Below are positions 35,257 through 51,238 of a DNA stretch of 64,000 nucleotides, in pieces. The position numbers were made by a program, and so were the translations under genes. The DNA comes from Streptomyces leeuwenhoekii (GTDB taxonomy: Bacteria; Actinomycetota; Actinomycetes; Streptomycetales; Streptomycetaceae), in NCBI RefSeq assembly GCF_001013905.1, contig NZ_LN831790.1, forward strand, positions 2,494,001 through 2,558,000, written 5' to 3'. The notes under the pieces are model-generated. The model saw only the letters and a list, made by a program, of their open reading frames with translations, did no database searches and was not told the DNA's origin. Within the stretch, counting starts at the first letter, position 1. Each line of letters begins with the position of its first letter.

Positions 35257-36090
35257 CTATTCTTCCACGCCCGGAGTCCTGCGCCAAAATCGGCCGTACG
35301 GCGCCCCCTCCGGGTCCGGCTCCCAGCCCAGGATGGAGAGCATTTCGCGGTCCTTCTTGTCGAAGGCCGCGGGGTCGCAGCGCTCGATCAGGTCGGGCCG
35401 GTGGGCCGTCGTCCGCTTCAGCGCCTCGTCGCGGCGCCAGCGGGCGATCCTGCCGTGGTGGCCGCTGAGCAGCACCTCGGGGATGTCGCGGCCGCGCCAC
35501 AGGGGCGGCTTGGTGTAGACGGGGCCTTCGAGGAGGCCGGCCATGGCGCCGGGGGCGAAGGAGTCGTCGCGGTGGGACTCGGCGTTGCCGAGGACGCCGG
35601 GCAGCAGCCGCGCCACCGCCTCGGTGACGACGAGGACGGCGGCCTCTCCGCCGGCGAGGACGTAGTCGCCGATGGAGATCTCGTAGACGGGCATGCGGGT
35701 CGCGTACTCGTCGACGACGCGCCGGTCGATGCCCTCGTAGCGCGCGGGCGTGAAGATCAGCCAGGGGCGCTCGGAGAGGTGGACGGCCAGTTCCTGGGTG
35801 AAGGGGCGGCCACTGGGGGTGGGCACGATCAGGGCGGGCTCGCGGGAGCCCGACTCGTAGCCGTCGGCGAGCACGGTGTCCAGCGCCTCGCCCCACGGCC
35901 CGGTCTTCATCACCATGCCGGGGCCGCCGCCGTACGGGGTGTCGTCGACGGTGTTGTGCCGGTCGTACGTCCACGCGCGCAGATCGTGCACCCGCACGTC
36001 GAGCTGCCCGCGCGCGCGGGCCTTGCCGACGAGGGAGACGTTCAGCGGTTCCAGGTACTCGGGAAAGATCGTGACGACGTCGAGCCTCAT
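35257..36090 (-). CDS. trmD: tRNA (guanine-37-N1)-methyltransferase TrmD
   Basis: 277 residues. A SPOUT methyltransferase with the trefoil-knot motifs [11 protein letters not shown], [14 protein letters not shown] [16 protein letters not shown] and [16 protein letters not shown]. It makes m1G37, which prevents +1 frameshifting. The C-terminal domain is slightly extended. The ATG overlaps the rimM stop by 4 nt (ATGA), the conserved rimM-trmD coupling. Confidence 0.97.
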   Translation of the reverse strand: MRLDVVTIFPEYLEPLNVSLVGKARARGQLDVRVHDLRAWTYDRHNTVDDTPYGGGPGMVMKTGPWGEALDTVLADGYESGSREPALIVPTPSGRPFTQELAVHLSERPWLIFTPARYEGIDRRVVDEYATRMPVYEISIGDYVLAGGEAAVLVVTEAVARLLPGVLGNAESHRDDSFAPGAMAGLLEGPVYTKPPLWRGRDIPEVLLSGHHGRIARWRRDEALKRTTAHRPDLIERCDPAAFDKKDREMLSILGWEPDPEGAPYGRFWRRTPGVEE

Positions 36091-36632
36091 GCGTCGCCGT
36101 CCCTGGACGAGGCGATCTCGGCCCGGTCGTCGATGAGGCCCGGCGGCGGGGCGATGACCGCCCGCTGCTCCTCCAGGTCGATCTCGGTGACGATCTCCGA
36201 CACGAACGGCACGTACACCTCGCTGCCGTCGGGACGCTCCACCACGAACAGATCCTGCGAGGGCAGGTGGGAGATCTCGGTGATCCGGCCGACCTCCACC
36301 CCGTCCTCGGTGACGACGTCGAGGTCGATCAACTGGTGGTCGTAGTACTCGTCCTCTTCCTCGGGCAGCTCCTCCGGGTCCACCTCTGCGATCAGCAGGG
36401 TGTTGCGCAGGGCCTCGGCGGCGGTGCGGTCGCGCACGCCCTCGAAGCGCAGCAGGAGGCGGCCACTGTGGACGCGGCCCGTCTCGATGGTCAGCGGCCC
36501 GGCCGAGGCCGGGTCGGTGGCCAGGACGGCACCGGGGGCGAGCCGCAGTTCCGGCTCGTCGGTACGGACCTCGACGGTGACCTCGCCCCGGATGCCGTGG
36601 GCGCGGCCGATGCGAGCGACTACCAGCTGCAC
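36087..36632 (-). CDS. rimM: 16S rRNA processing protein RimM
   Basis: 181 residues. An N-terminal beta-barrel domain ([20 protein letters not shown]) and a C-terminal PRC-barrel ([28 protein letters not shown]). It binds S19 and assists 30S head assembly. A strong hairpin separates it from khpA upstream. Confidence 0.96.
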   Translation of the reverse strand: MQLVVARIGRAHGIRGEVTVEVRTDEPELRLAPGAVLATDPASAGPLTIETGRVHSGRLLLRFEGVRDRTAAEALRNTLLIAEVDPEELPEEEDEYYDHQLIDLDVVTEDGVEVGRITEISHLPSQDLFVVERPDGSEVYVPFVSEIVTEIDLEEQRAVIAPPPGLIDDRAEIASSRDGDA

Positions 36633-36660
36633 GTGCGTGAATCTCCTGTCGTAACGACTA

Positions 36661-36696
36661 CGGGCCGGGGACGGCCCTGTGGCCCTCCCCGGCCCG
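36661..36696 (-). terminator. Hairpin between khpA and rimM
   Basis: CGGGCCGGGGA (36661-36671) pairs perfectly with TCCCCGGCCCG (36686-36696), and the inner GGCC-ctgt-GGCC extends it. It may partially attenuate the operon, since the downstream genes are usually co-transcribed. Confidence 0.7.
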
Positions 36697-36715
36697 AGCC
36701 GGTGCTGCGAAAGCG

Positions 36716-36955
36716 TCAGCGGACGTTGTCCACGTCGACGAGGTCGACGCGGACGCCGCGGCCGCCGATGGCGCCCACGACGGTGCGCAGAGCGCGTGCG
36801 GTACGGCCGTTGCGGCCGATCACCTTGCCGAGGTCGTCCGGGTGGACCCGGACCTCGAGCACACGTCCACGGCGCAGGTTGCGCGAGGCGACCTGCACAT
36901 CGTCAGGGTTGTCGACGATGCCCTTCACGAGGTGCTCGAGAGCCTCCTCGAGCAT
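36716..36955 (-). CDS. khpA: KH-domain RNA-binding protein KhpA
   Basis: 79 residues, a single KH domain. [20 protein letters not shown] starts it, and the RNA-binding GxxG loop is [14 protein letters not shown]. It lies between rpsP (2 nt) and rimM, as in most Gram-positive bacteria. KhpA with KhpB binds many RNAs in pneumococcus and clostridia; the role in Streptomyces is not established. Confidence 0.94.
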   Translation of the reverse strand: MLEEALEHLVKGIVDNPDDVQVASRNLRRGRVLEVRVHPDDLGKVIGRNGRTARALRTVVGAIGGRGVRVDLVDVDNVR

Positions 36956-36957
36956 GC

Positions 36958-37386
36958 TCAGGCCTCGGTCGACTCAGCAGAAGAAGACTCGGTCGCAGCC
37001 TCGTCCTTCTTCTCAGCCTTCTTCTTCTGGGTGATGGCCTCACCCTTGCCCTCGTCGTCACCGCCGAGAGCCTCGAACGACGGGCGCGCCGGCTTCTCGG
37101 CCGGCTGCAGCAGAGGAGCCGGGGCGGGCTCGCCCTTGAACTTCTGCCAGTCGCCGGTCTTCTTCAGGATGGCGAGCACGGGCTCGGTGGGCTGGGCGCC
37201 GACAGAGAGCCAGTACGCCACGCGCTCGCTGTCGACCTCCATCACCGACGGGTTGTACGTCGGGTGGTACTTGCCGATCTCCTCGATGGCCCGGCCGTCA
37301 CGGCGGGTACGGGAGTCGGCGACGACGATGCGGTAGTGAGGCGAACGGATCTTGCCCAGACGCTTCAGCTTGATCTTGACTGCCAC
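36958..37386 (-). CDS. rpsP: 30S ribosomal protein S16
   Basis: 142 residues. The first 80 match S16 ([37 protein letters not shown]). The C-terminal about 55 residues are a Lys/Glu/Ala-rich disordered extension ([20 protein letters not shown]), absent from short bacterial S16 but usual in Streptomyces. It is the first gene of rpsP-khpA-rimM-trmD. Confidence 0.96.
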   Translation of the reverse strand: MAVKIKLKRLGKIRSPHYRIVVADSRTRRDGRAIEEIGKYHPTYNPSVMEVDSERVAYWLSVGAQPTEPVLAILKKTGDWQKFKGEPAPAPLLQPAEKPARPSFEALGGDDEGKGEAITQKKKAEKKDEAATESSSAESTEA

Positions 37387-37578
37387 GGGAGTGGGTTCTC
37401 CTGGATTTGACGTGGTGGGGCACGGCGGGAAGGCCGCGTGGGGTTGCGGTACCCGAGTGCCCGATGGACGCGTCAGCCGGAGGAGAGAGGGGTCCTGTGC
37501 GGCTGTCGAGTACAGCTAGCCATTGTGCCACACCCCGGGGGGCGCTTCCGGCCGGGGGTGCGCCGGAGCGCGCGGCCG

Positions 37579-37612
37579 TGAGGGCCGCGGCGGCCGGCCG
37601 CCGCGGCCCTCA
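37579..37612 (-). terminator. 34-bp perfect palindrome overlapping the stop codon of the SprT-like gene
   Basis: The stretch reads TGAGGGCCGCGGCGGCC from either strand. It includes the TGA at 37612-37610. It is a likely factor-independent terminator of the SprT-like gene, with no U-tract. Confidence 0.7.
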
Positions 37613-38206
37613 GCCCGCCGCCGCGCCCACGACCTCCGGGATCCGGAACGGCTTTCCGCAGCCGCCGCACACGATCGGGGCCTGGGCCAGCACGGACGGG
37701 ACGACCCGTACGTTGCGGCCGCAGTCGCAGACGGCCTTCACGCGCACCCCGCCGCCGGAGGAACCGTGGCGGGCGGCCGGGCCGCGGAAGGTGCGGGCGG
37801 AGTCGGCCGCGGTGGCCGCGGTGTGGGCCTTCAGGGCACGCTGGAGGCGCTCGATCGTCGGGCGGTAGCGGCGCTTCGCCTCGGGCGTGAGGGTGACCAG
37901 GGAGAAACCGCTGCTGGGGTGCGGCTCCTCGGGGTGGTCCAGGCCCAGCTCCTCGGCGATCGCGAGGAATCTGCGGTTGTGGTACCGGCCGGCGCGGGAG
38001 GTGTCGCGTACGCCGCGCGCGGCTGCGATGCCGTGGACTGCCTCGTGGAGCAGTCGTTCGAAGGAGAGTTCGTGCCCGCAGGCGGACGACGACTCTCCGA
38101 TCAGGGACTCGGGCGCGGCAAGATCGGGCAGCTCGGGGTGGTGCCGCTGAATGTCGGCCCACGCCTGCGCCAGCTCTGCGGCGAGAACAGGTGGTGTCGT
38201 GCTCAC
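37610..38206 (-). CDS. SprT-like zinc-metallopeptidase-type protein with C-terminal zinc ribbon
   Basis: 198 residues. LLHEAVHGIAAARGVRDTS contains an HExxH zinc motif, followed about 15 residues later by YHNRRFLAIAEELGL, a pattern of SprT-like proteins whose third ligand lies downstream. The C-terminal 50 residues hold four Cys in CDCGRNVRVVPSVL and CGGCGKPF, a zinc ribbon also seen in SprT/Spartan relatives. Spartan cleaves DNA-protein crosslinks; bacterial members are little studied. It is separate from rpsP. Confidence 0.72.
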   Translation of the reverse strand: MSTTPPVLAAELAQAWADIQRHHPELPDLAAPESLIGESSSACGHELSFERLLHEAVHGIAAARGVRDTSRAGRYHNRRFLAIAEELGLDHPEEPHPSSGFSLVTLTPEAKRRYRPTIERLQRALKAHTAATAADSARTFRGPAARHGSSGGGVRVKAVCDCGRNVRVVPSVLAQAPIVCGGCGKPFRIPEVVGAAAG

Positions 38207-39190
38207 GTAACGGCAACGAGCCGGGGTGCCCCTGTGTTCCTATTCCGGGGCATCCCAAATATTTTGCTCGTACCCGTCAGTTTCCGTTGATGCGCGCCGA
38301 CGAGGGCGGGTGCGCCTATCTGCGGAGAAGCCGCACAGCTCGTATCAAGGTGGTGCGTAGTCCGCCGTACGCGCGGGCGCGGAGCGCGTGTCCACGCGCT
38401 CGGAGACGCGGAGTGCGCCGGTGCACAAGAGGCGTTTCGGCCGGGTGCGCGCCGGGGGACACCACCTCGGTGAACGCGCGCCACCACGGTGACGTTACCG
38501 GGTGCGCCGCCGGCGTTCGGCACCGGCCCGTCCTGGACGGCCGGACACCGCACGGCGACCGGGCGCCCGCCCGGCCCGACCCCGCCTGCGCGCCGGCCAC
38601 CGCCCGGTCGGCGCGGGTCCGGCCGCCCGCCGTGGCTCTCGCCGGGTTCCCCGGCCGTCGGCGCGTCCGAGGCGAGGACCTCACGACCGTCCTGGCGGTG
38701 CCGGGCCCTCCGCACCTCTGCCGGACCGTGGGGGCCGGGGTCGGCGGTCAGACCACCGGGCTCGCGGACGTTGGCCGATAACCGCCTCGTCGACCGCCGT
38801 CCGGAGGGGCGCGGGCCGCAGGGCACTCTCCGGCCCGCTGCCGCCGCGGGACACGGACCAGGCCACCCGCCCTGGGGAGGGCAGAGCCGGTAGCGCTGCC
38901 GAGCGCCTTCCCGGCGCCCGCCCCTGGACGGCCGCCGCGCGGGCGGAACCCGGTCGGTGGCCCGGCCGGGCCCGTGCGCGGCCCCGGCTTCCGCGCGCCC
39001 AGGTTGCGGGAAGGTGAAATCTCGCCACGCCACCGCCGATTACGCAAACCGGTCCCCACGACCACTGGACGTCACGGCGCGCCCGGAGTTTCCTGGCATA
39101 CGGGGAGTGCGCGGCGCACTGCACGGGGGCCACCGACAACTGGGCACAGCGGCAACTTGCGAGAACTCTCGGCGATTGGGGCGCTTTCCT
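38207..39190. other. Gene-poor 984-nt region upstream of the methyltransferase gene
   Basis: No convincing gene. An inverted repeat, GGGGTGCCCC near 38217 with GGGGCATCCC near 38242, lies near the SprT-like promoter. The frame 38470-38781 (plus) has high G/C third positions and could encode about 103 residues from a GTG, but without an RBS or recognisable domain. The stretch 39011-39190 is less GC-rich and probably holds the methyltransferase promoter. Confidence 0.5.
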
Positions 39191-40048
39191 ATGACACCTA
39201 CGCTCGTGCGGCAGCACCCGTCTCATGCCGGGGCGGCGCCCCACGTGGACCTGCGGGCACGCGCGCGTGACTGGTCCGAGATCCAGGAGCGGATGCTCGT
39301 ACCTCTCTACGAGGCCGTCTACGAGCGACTGGACGTGGGCGCCGGCACCCGGCTGCTGGGCCTGGGCTGCGGTTCGGGGCTGGCCCTGCTGATGGCCGCC
39401 TCCCGGGGCGCCGCGGTCACCGGTGTCGACGCGCGCGCACCGGAGCGGCTGGCCCTCGCGCGGGAGCGGCTGCTGCCCGGGACGGTGAGCACGCGCGCGC
39501 GTGCCGACACCAGGATCGTCGAGGGCTCGCCCCGCGACGCGGACGGCGCCGGTGCGGGCGCGTACACCCTGGTGACCGCGTTCGAGCCGATCGGGTGCCT
39601 GGCGGGTGACTCGGAGGGGCTCGGCGAGCTGCTCGCGGAGGCGACGCCGTTCGCCGAGCGCGGGACGCCGGTGGTGCTGGCCGGCTGGGGGCCGCCGGAG
39701 CGCTGCGCCACCTCGTCCGTGCTGCGGGTGGCCACCAGGCTGGCCGATCCGCTGCGCAGCGCGCGGAGCTGGCGGCCGGCGCTGCGGGACGACCTGGAGG
39801 AGGTCGCCCAGCGCGCCGGTCTGCGGCCCGACGGCTCGGGACGGGTGGCCTGTCCCTTCGGGTACGCCGACCTCGCCAGCGCGGTGCGCGGCCTGCTGTC
39901 GACGGGGCTGTTCGACGCGGCGGTCACCGCGACGGGCCAGGAGCAGGTGGACAAGGAGCTGACGGAGGCGCTGCACCCGTACCGGCGGGGGGACGGGACG
40001 GTGTGGATGCCGAACGTGTTCCGGTACCTGATCGCCCGCACCCCGTGA
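39191..40048 (+). CDS. SAM-dependent methyltransferase, class I
   Basis: 285 residues. The SAM-binding motif I is LLGLGCGSGLALLMAA (E/DxGxGxG-like), with the acidic ribose-binding residue in VTGVDARAPERL and motif IV in YTLVTAFEPIGCL. It belongs to the ubiquinone/menaquinone-biosynthesis-like Methyltransf_11/25 group. The substrate is not evident. The RBS is weak before the ATG. It converges with the FtsH-like gene. Confidence 0.8.
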   Translation: MTPTLVRQHPSHAGAAPHVDLRARARDWSEIQERMLVPLYEAVYERLDVGAGTRLLGLGCGSGLALLMAASRGAAVTGVDARAPERLALARERLLPGTVSTRARADTRIVEGSPRDADGAGAGAYTLVTAFEPIGCLAGDSEGLGELLAEATPFAERGTPVVLAGWGPPERCATSSVLRVATRLADPLRSARSWRPALRDDLEEVAQRAGLRPDGSGRVACPFGYADLASAVRGLLSTGLFDAAVTATGQEQVDKELTEALHPYRRGDGTVWMPNVFRYLIARTP

Positions 40049-40087
40049 CGCCCGGCCGGCGGCGCGGGGCGTGTCCGCCCGCGGGTC

Positions 40088-42031
<1,944 letters not shown>

Positions 42032-42076
42032 ATCCGGACGTTACGACAGGAATACCGCACGGGCATGTGTGGATAC

Positions 42077-42118
42077 GGCACTGGGGGCGCCCCCGGTGCG
42101 AGGGGCGCCCCCAGTGCC
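42077..42118 (-). terminator. Terminator of ffh
   Basis: GGCACTGGGGGCGCCCC (42077-42093) pairs with GGGGCGCCCCCAGTGCC (42102-42118): 17 perfect bp, 8-nt loop, 20 nt after the ffh stop. Confidence 0.85.
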
Positions 42119-42137
42119 GCGATCGCGGGGCGATCCG

Positions 42138-43688
42138 TCAGCCCATGAACTTCTTGAACTCGTCCGGCAGCTCGAAGTCCTTGCCGCCCTGCTGCGGCAG
42201 GTTGAAGGCGCCGCCGTTCTGCGCGGCGGCGGCGCGGCGGGCGGCCTCCTCCTGCTCCTGCTGCTTGCGCTTCATCGGGTTGCCGGAGCGCTGCTTGCCC
42301 TTGGCCTTCTTCTGCTGCTTCTTCGCCCGGCCGGGCCCGCCGCCCATGCCCGGCAGCCCCGGCATGCCCGGCATACCGCCGCCCTGCGCCATGCGGGACA
42401 TCATCTTGCGGGCCTCGAAGAACCGCTCGACCAGGTTCTTCACCGCGCTGACCTCGACGCCGGAGCCCTTGGCGATACGGGCGCGGCGGGAGCCGTTGAT
42501 GATCGTCGGGTCCTGGCGCTCGGCCGGGGTCATCGACTTGATGATGGCGGCGGTGCGGTCGACGTCCCGCTCGTCGATGTTGTTGATCTGGTCCTTGATC
42601 TGGCCCATGCCGGGGAGCATGCCGAGCAGCTTGCTGATGCTGCCCATCTTCCGGACCTGCTCCATCTGGGCCAGGAAGTCGTCCAGGGTGAAGTCCTGGC
42701 CCTTCTTGGACGCCAGCTTGGAGGCCATCTTGGCGGCCTCTTCCTGGCTGAAGGTCTTCTCCGCCTGCTCGATCAGGGTGAGCAGGTCACCCATGTCGAG
42801 GATGCGGGAGGCCATCCGGTCCGGGTGGAAGGCGTCGAAGTCGTCGAGCTTCTCGCCGTTCGACGCGAACATGATCGGCTTGCCGGTGATCTGCCGGATC
42901 GACAGGGCGGCACCACCGCGGGCGTCACCGTCGAGCTTGGACAGCACCACGCCGTCGAAGCCGACGCCGTCGCGGAACGCCTCCGCGGTGTTGACCGCGT
43001 CCTGGCCGATCATCGCGTCGACGACGAAGAGGATCTCGTCGGGCCGGACCGCGTCCCGGATGTCCGCGGCCTGCTGCATCATCTCCTGGTCGATGCCGAG
43101 CCGGCCGGCGGTGTCCACGATGACGATGTCATGGACCTTGGACCTGGCGAAGTCGAGGGAGTCCTTGGCGACCTTGACCGGGTCGCCGACGCCGTTGCCC
43201 GGCTCGGGCGCGTAGACCGCGACGCCGGCGCGCTCGGCGACCACGCTGAGCTGGTTCACCGCGTTGGGGCGCTGGAGGTCGCAGGCGACCAGCAGCGGCG
43301 AGTGGCCCTGCTCCTTGAGCCAGCGGCCGAGCTTGCCCGCGAGGGTGGTCTTACCGGCACCCTGGAGACCGGCGAGCATGATCACCGTGGGCGGCTGCTT
43401 GGCGAAGCGCAGCCGCCGGGTCTCGCCGCCGAGGATGGTGACCAGTTCCTCGTTGACGATCTTGAGGACCTGCTGGGCCGGGTTGAGCGCCTTGGAGACC
43501 TCGGCTCCCAGGGCCCGCTCCTTGACGTTCTTGATGAACGTCCGGACGACCGGCAGGGCCACGTCCGCCTCGAGGAGCGCGATCCGGATCTCGCGGGCCG
43601 TGGCGTCGATGTCCGCTTCGGACAGCCGCCCCTTGCCACGCAGGCTCTTGAAAGTCGCTGACAGGCGATCGGAGAGAGTGTCGAACAC
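42138..43688 (-). CDS. ffh: Signal recognition particle protein Ffh (SRP54)
   Basis: 516 residues from the GTG at 43688. N domain, then G domain with GLQGAGKTTLAGKLGRWL, VDTAGRLGIDQEMM and TKLDG-type SKLDGDARGG, then the Met-rich M domain (about 300-440) that binds signal peptides and 4.5S RNA. A basic, Gln-rich C-terminal tail follows (KKQQKKAKGKQRSGN). It pairs with FtsY at 51-52 kb. Confidence 0.96.
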   Translation of the reverse strand: MFDTLSDRLSATFKSLRGKGRLSEADIDATAREIRIALLEADVALPVVRTFIKNVKERALGAEVSKALNPAQQVLKIVNEELVTILGGETRRLRFAKQPPTVIMLAGLQGAGKTTLAGKLGRWLKEQGHSPLLVACDLQRPNAVNQLSVVAERAGVAVYAPEPGNGVGDPVKVAKDSLDFARSKVHDIVIVDTAGRLGIDQEMMQQAADIRDAVRPDEILFVVDAMIGQDAVNTAEAFRDGVGFDGVVLSKLDGDARGGAALSIRQITGKPIMFASNGEKLDDFDAFHPDRMASRILDMGDLLTLIEQAEKTFSQEEAAKMASKLASKKGQDFTLDDFLAQMEQVRKMGSISKLLGMLPGMGQIKDQINNIDERDVDRTAAIIKSMTPAERQDPTIINGSRRARIAKGSGVEVSAVKNLVERFFEARKMMSRMAQGGGMPGMPGLPGMGGGPGRAKKQQKKAKGKQRSGNPMKRKQQEQEEAARRAAAAQNGGAFNLPQQGGKDFELPDEFKKFMG

Positions 43689-43783
43689 GGCGCTCGCGGT
43701 CCTCGGGGTCGGTGACGGGCTGGTGAATCGCCCTCCAGGGTATCCCGGCTCCACACCACCGGGTCACGGTCGTGCCGGACACC

Positions 43784-46282
43784 TCACGCCCGCAGCGTCT
43801 CCTCCAGGCTCCGCGCCACCGACGCCGCCTCCTTCCCCGGCAGCGGCGCGCCCTCGGCGCCGGTGACGTAGAAGGCGTCGACCGCGTTGGCGCCCAGCGT
43901 GCTCACATGCGCGCTGCGCACCCGTACGCCCGCCCCCTCCAGCGCCCGCCCGATCCGGAACAGCAGCCCCGGCGCGTCCTGGGCCCGCACCTCGATCACC
44001 GTGGCCAGACGTGAGGCGGCCGAGGCGACCGTCACCCGCGGCGGGGGCGCGACCACGCCGCGGCGCCGGGGGTAGGCGGCGTCCCGCTCGGCGAGCCGGG
44101 CGGCGATGTCCAGGGTGCCGTCCAGCGCCCGGACCAGGTCCGCGCGCAGCCGGGCGGCCTGCGGCAGGGACCCGTACTCGGCGGCCACCCGCCAGTCGAG
44201 CAGCAGGACGGAGCCGTCGACCCCGTCCGGCAGCGGCAGGGACCGCAGCTCGGCGGTGCGGACGGTCAGCCGGTGCACGGCGAGGACTCCGGCGACGGCG
44301 GGCAGCACGCCCGGCTGTTCGGGTACGGCGATCAGCAGCTCGACGCCGAGCGGCTCGGGCTCCCCGGCCGTCTCCCCGGCGGCGGGCTCGGCCTGCGCCC
44401 GCAGCGCCAGCACCGGGCCGCCGGTGCGGAACGCCTCGATGGCGAGCCGTTCCTGCTCGGCGGTGGGCGCGGCGTCCTCGGGGTCGGCGGGCGCGTCCCC
44501 GGAGAGCATCGCCGAGACCCGGGCGACCAGGTCGGCGACGAGCAGGGCGCGCCAGGACGACCAGGCGGCGGGCCCGGTGGCCAGGGCGTCCGCCTCGGTC
44601 AGGGCGTGCAGCAGCTCCAGCGTGCCCTGGCTGCCGACCGCCTCGGCGACCGAGCGGACGGTGTCCGGGTCGTCCAGGTCGCGCCGGGTGGCGGTCTCGA
44701 CGAGCAGCAGGTGGTGGCGTACGAGGGTGGCGACGACGGCGACGTCCGCGTGGTCGAAGCCGATGCGGGCGGCCACGTCGCGGGCGATGATCTCGCCGGC
44801 CACCGAGTGGTCGCCGGGCCAGCCCTTGCCGATGTCGTGCAGCAGGGCGGCGACGAGCAGCAGGTCGGGGCGGCTGACGCGGCGGGTGAACGCGGCGGCG
44901 CGGACGGCGGTCTCGATGAGGTGCCGGTCGACGGTCCACACATGGACGGCGTTGCGCTGGGGGCGGCAGCGGACCCGCTCCCAGTCCGGCAGGAGGCGGG
45001 TGATCAGCCCCTCCGCCTCCAGCGCCTCCCAGACCTCGACGGTGGGGCGGCCGGAACCGAGCAGGGTGACGAGCTGCTCGCGCGCCTCGGCGGGCCACGG
45101 CGCGGGCAGGGGGCGCGCGGTGGCCGCGAGGCGCCGTACGGCGTGCGGGGAGAGCGGGAGCCCGGCCTGCGCGGCGGCGGCCGCGGCGCGCAGCGCAAGC
45201 ACGGGGTCGCGTTCGGGGCGCGCGGCGCGGGCGAGCACCACCTCGCCGTCCTGCTCCACCACACCCTCCGCCAGCGGCGACCGCTCGGCGGCCGGTTTCC
45301 CCCCGCTCAGCGCCCTCCCGTCGCCCGTCACCGCCCTTCTGAGGAAGTCGCCCCGCTCCCTCGCCAGGGTGCGCAGGCGCGGGCGCACCGCGCGCGACCG
45401 CAGCACGCGCCCCACTTCGCGCCAGGTGACATCACTGGCGTACGCGATGACCCGCGCCGCCTCGTACACCTGCCGCAGCAGGGTGTCGGCGTCGAGCAGG
45501 CCGAGCTCGGCCGCGACCTGGTCCTGCTCCTGGAGGGCGAGCCGGTCGGTCGCCCGGCCCGTGGCCAGGTGCAGTGCGTCCCGTACGTCGAGCAGCCGGC
45601 GCCGGGCGTCGGCGAGGCCCTCGCGCGGGGCGTCGGCGAGCCAGGAGGCGGCGACGGCGCGCAGGGCGGTGGCGTCCCGCAGCCCGCCCCGCGCCTCCTT
45701 CAGATCCGGTTCCAGCAGGAACTGCAGCTCGCCCTGGCGGGCGGCGCGTTCGGCGCACAGCTCCCGCAGTTCGGGCAGGCGCTCGGGGGCCTGTTCGCGC
45801 CAGTCGGCCAGCACGGCCGCGCGCAGCCGGGCGGCGAGTTCGAGGTCGCCCGCGAGGTGGCGGGCGTCCAGCAGGCCGAGCTGGACCTTGAGGTCCTCGC
45901 CGGCCGTCCGGCGGGCCTCGGCCGGGGTGCGGACGGAGTGGTCGAGGGCGAGGCCGAGGTCCCAGACGGGGTACCAGAGACGGTCGGCGAGGGCGGCCAC
46001 CGCCCGGGGATCGCCGCCGTCGTGCAGCAGGAGGAGGTCCAGGTCGCTGCGCGGGGACAGCTCGCCGCGGCCGTAGCCGCCGACGGCGACCAGCGCCACG
46101 CCCTTGAGCCCGGCCGCTCCCGCGTCGAAGAGGCCGGCCAGCCAGCCGTCCGTCAGTTCGGCGAGGGCCGTACGGCGCGGCGGCCCGGACCGCGTCCCCT
46201 CGGTGAGGAGGCGCAGCCGGGCCGCCGCGTAGCCGCCGGGTCCCGAGTCCTCTGCTTCTTTCGTCACGTCCGTACTCGTCAC
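43784..46282 (-). CDS. glnD: PII uridylyl/adenylyltransferase GlnD
   Basis: 832 residues. The N-terminal nucleotidyltransferase has GGYGRGELSPRSDLDLLLL. A central HD domain has LLLVAALLHDIGKGWPGDHS. Two ACT domains lie at the C-terminus (VELLIAVPEQPGVLPAVAGV and TVIEVRAQDAPGLLFRIGRA), which sense glutamine in enterobacteria. In S. coelicolor the enzyme adenylylates GlnK at Tyr51 rather than uridylylating it, as reported. The GTG has AGGAG 9 nt upstream and lies 26 nt after glnK. Confidence 0.95.
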   Translation of the reverse strand: MTSTDVTKEAEDSGPGGYAAARLRLLTEGTRSGPPRRTALAELTDGWLAGLFDAGAAGLKGVALVAVGGYGRGELSPRSDLDLLLLHDGGDPRAVAALADRLWYPVWDLGLALDHSVRTPAEARRTAGEDLKVQLGLLDARHLAGDLELAARLRAAVLADWREQAPERLPELRELCAERAARQGELQFLLEPDLKEARGGLRDATALRAVAASWLADAPREGLADARRRLLDVRDALHLATGRATDRLALQEQDQVAAELGLLDADTLLRQVYEAARVIAYASDVTWREVGRVLRSRAVRPRLRTLARERGDFLRRAVTGDGRALSGGKPAAERSPLAEGVVEQDGEVVLARAARPERDPVLALRAAAAAAQAGLPLSPHAVRRLAATARPLPAPWPAEAREQLVTLLGSGRPTVEVWEALEAEGLITRLLPDWERVRCRPQRNAVHVWTVDRHLIETAVRAAAFTRRVSRPDLLLVAALLHDIGKGWPGDHSVAGEIIARDVAARIGFDHADVAVVATLVRHHLLLVETATRRDLDDPDTVRSVAEAVGSQGTLELLHALTEADALATGPAAWSSWRALLVADLVARVSAMLSGDAPADPEDAAPTAEQERLAIEAFRTGGPVLALRAQAEPAAGETAGEPEPLGVELLIAVPEQPGVLPAVAGVLAVHRLTVRTAELRSLPLPDGVDGSVLLLDWRVAAEYGSLPQAARLRADLVRALDGTLDIAARLAERDAAYPRRRGVVAPPPRVTVASAASRLATVIEVRAQDAPGLLFRIGRALEGAGVRVRSAHVSTLGANAVDAFYVTGAEGAPLPGKEAASVARSLEETLRA

Positions 46283-46308
46283 CCGGTGGGCTCCTGTTCT
46301 GTGGCGGG

Positions 46309-50913
<4,605 letters not shown>

Positions 50914-51238
50914 GTTCACTGCTCTGCGACCACGTCGTCGCGGCTGACGGGCGGCTGCCCGGGTGCCCCCGGGGTGTGCCGCCCGGTGCCGCGGCAGGCA
51001 GTGCCGCCCGCCCCGGCACCAGATGGCCCGGCGACGCGGCCGAGCGGGTCCGCCGCAGGCGCTGCGGGGCGGGCGGGAATCGTCAACCGGAGGGGCGGGC
51101 GGGAATCGTCAACCGGGCCGCTGCGCTTCCCGGCCCGCACGGCGAAGCGCCCGCTCCCGGCTGACTCTCGGGGCGGGCGCCTCTGGGTGAGCGGTCACCG
51201 GGGCCGGCGACCGGGTCTTCGTGCACGGTAACCGCGTC
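50914..51238. other. 325-nt intergenic region between convergent genes
   Basis: No gene. GGTGCCG (50985-50991) with CGGCACC (51014-51020) could terminate the PrimPol-like gene. A 25-bp direct repeat follows at 51066-51116. Confidence 0.5.
51066..51116. repeat. 25-bp perfect tandem direct repeat
   Basis: GGGGCGGGCGGGAATCGTCA plus ACCGG occurs at 51066-51090 and 51092-51116, one base apart. Confidence 0.85.

Noticed and set aside
38470..38781. 103-codon plus-strand gene in the gene-poor stretch
   Set aside because: Good third-position G/C but no RBS, no domain, and the whole stretch is about 80% GC, so the bias is weak evidence. Noted in the intergenic entry only.
38681..39976. 431-codon minus-strand frame over the methyltransferase gene
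   Set aside because: The plus strand carries the SAM-binding motif and coding bias. The minus frame is Arg/Pro/Gly-rich with no domain.
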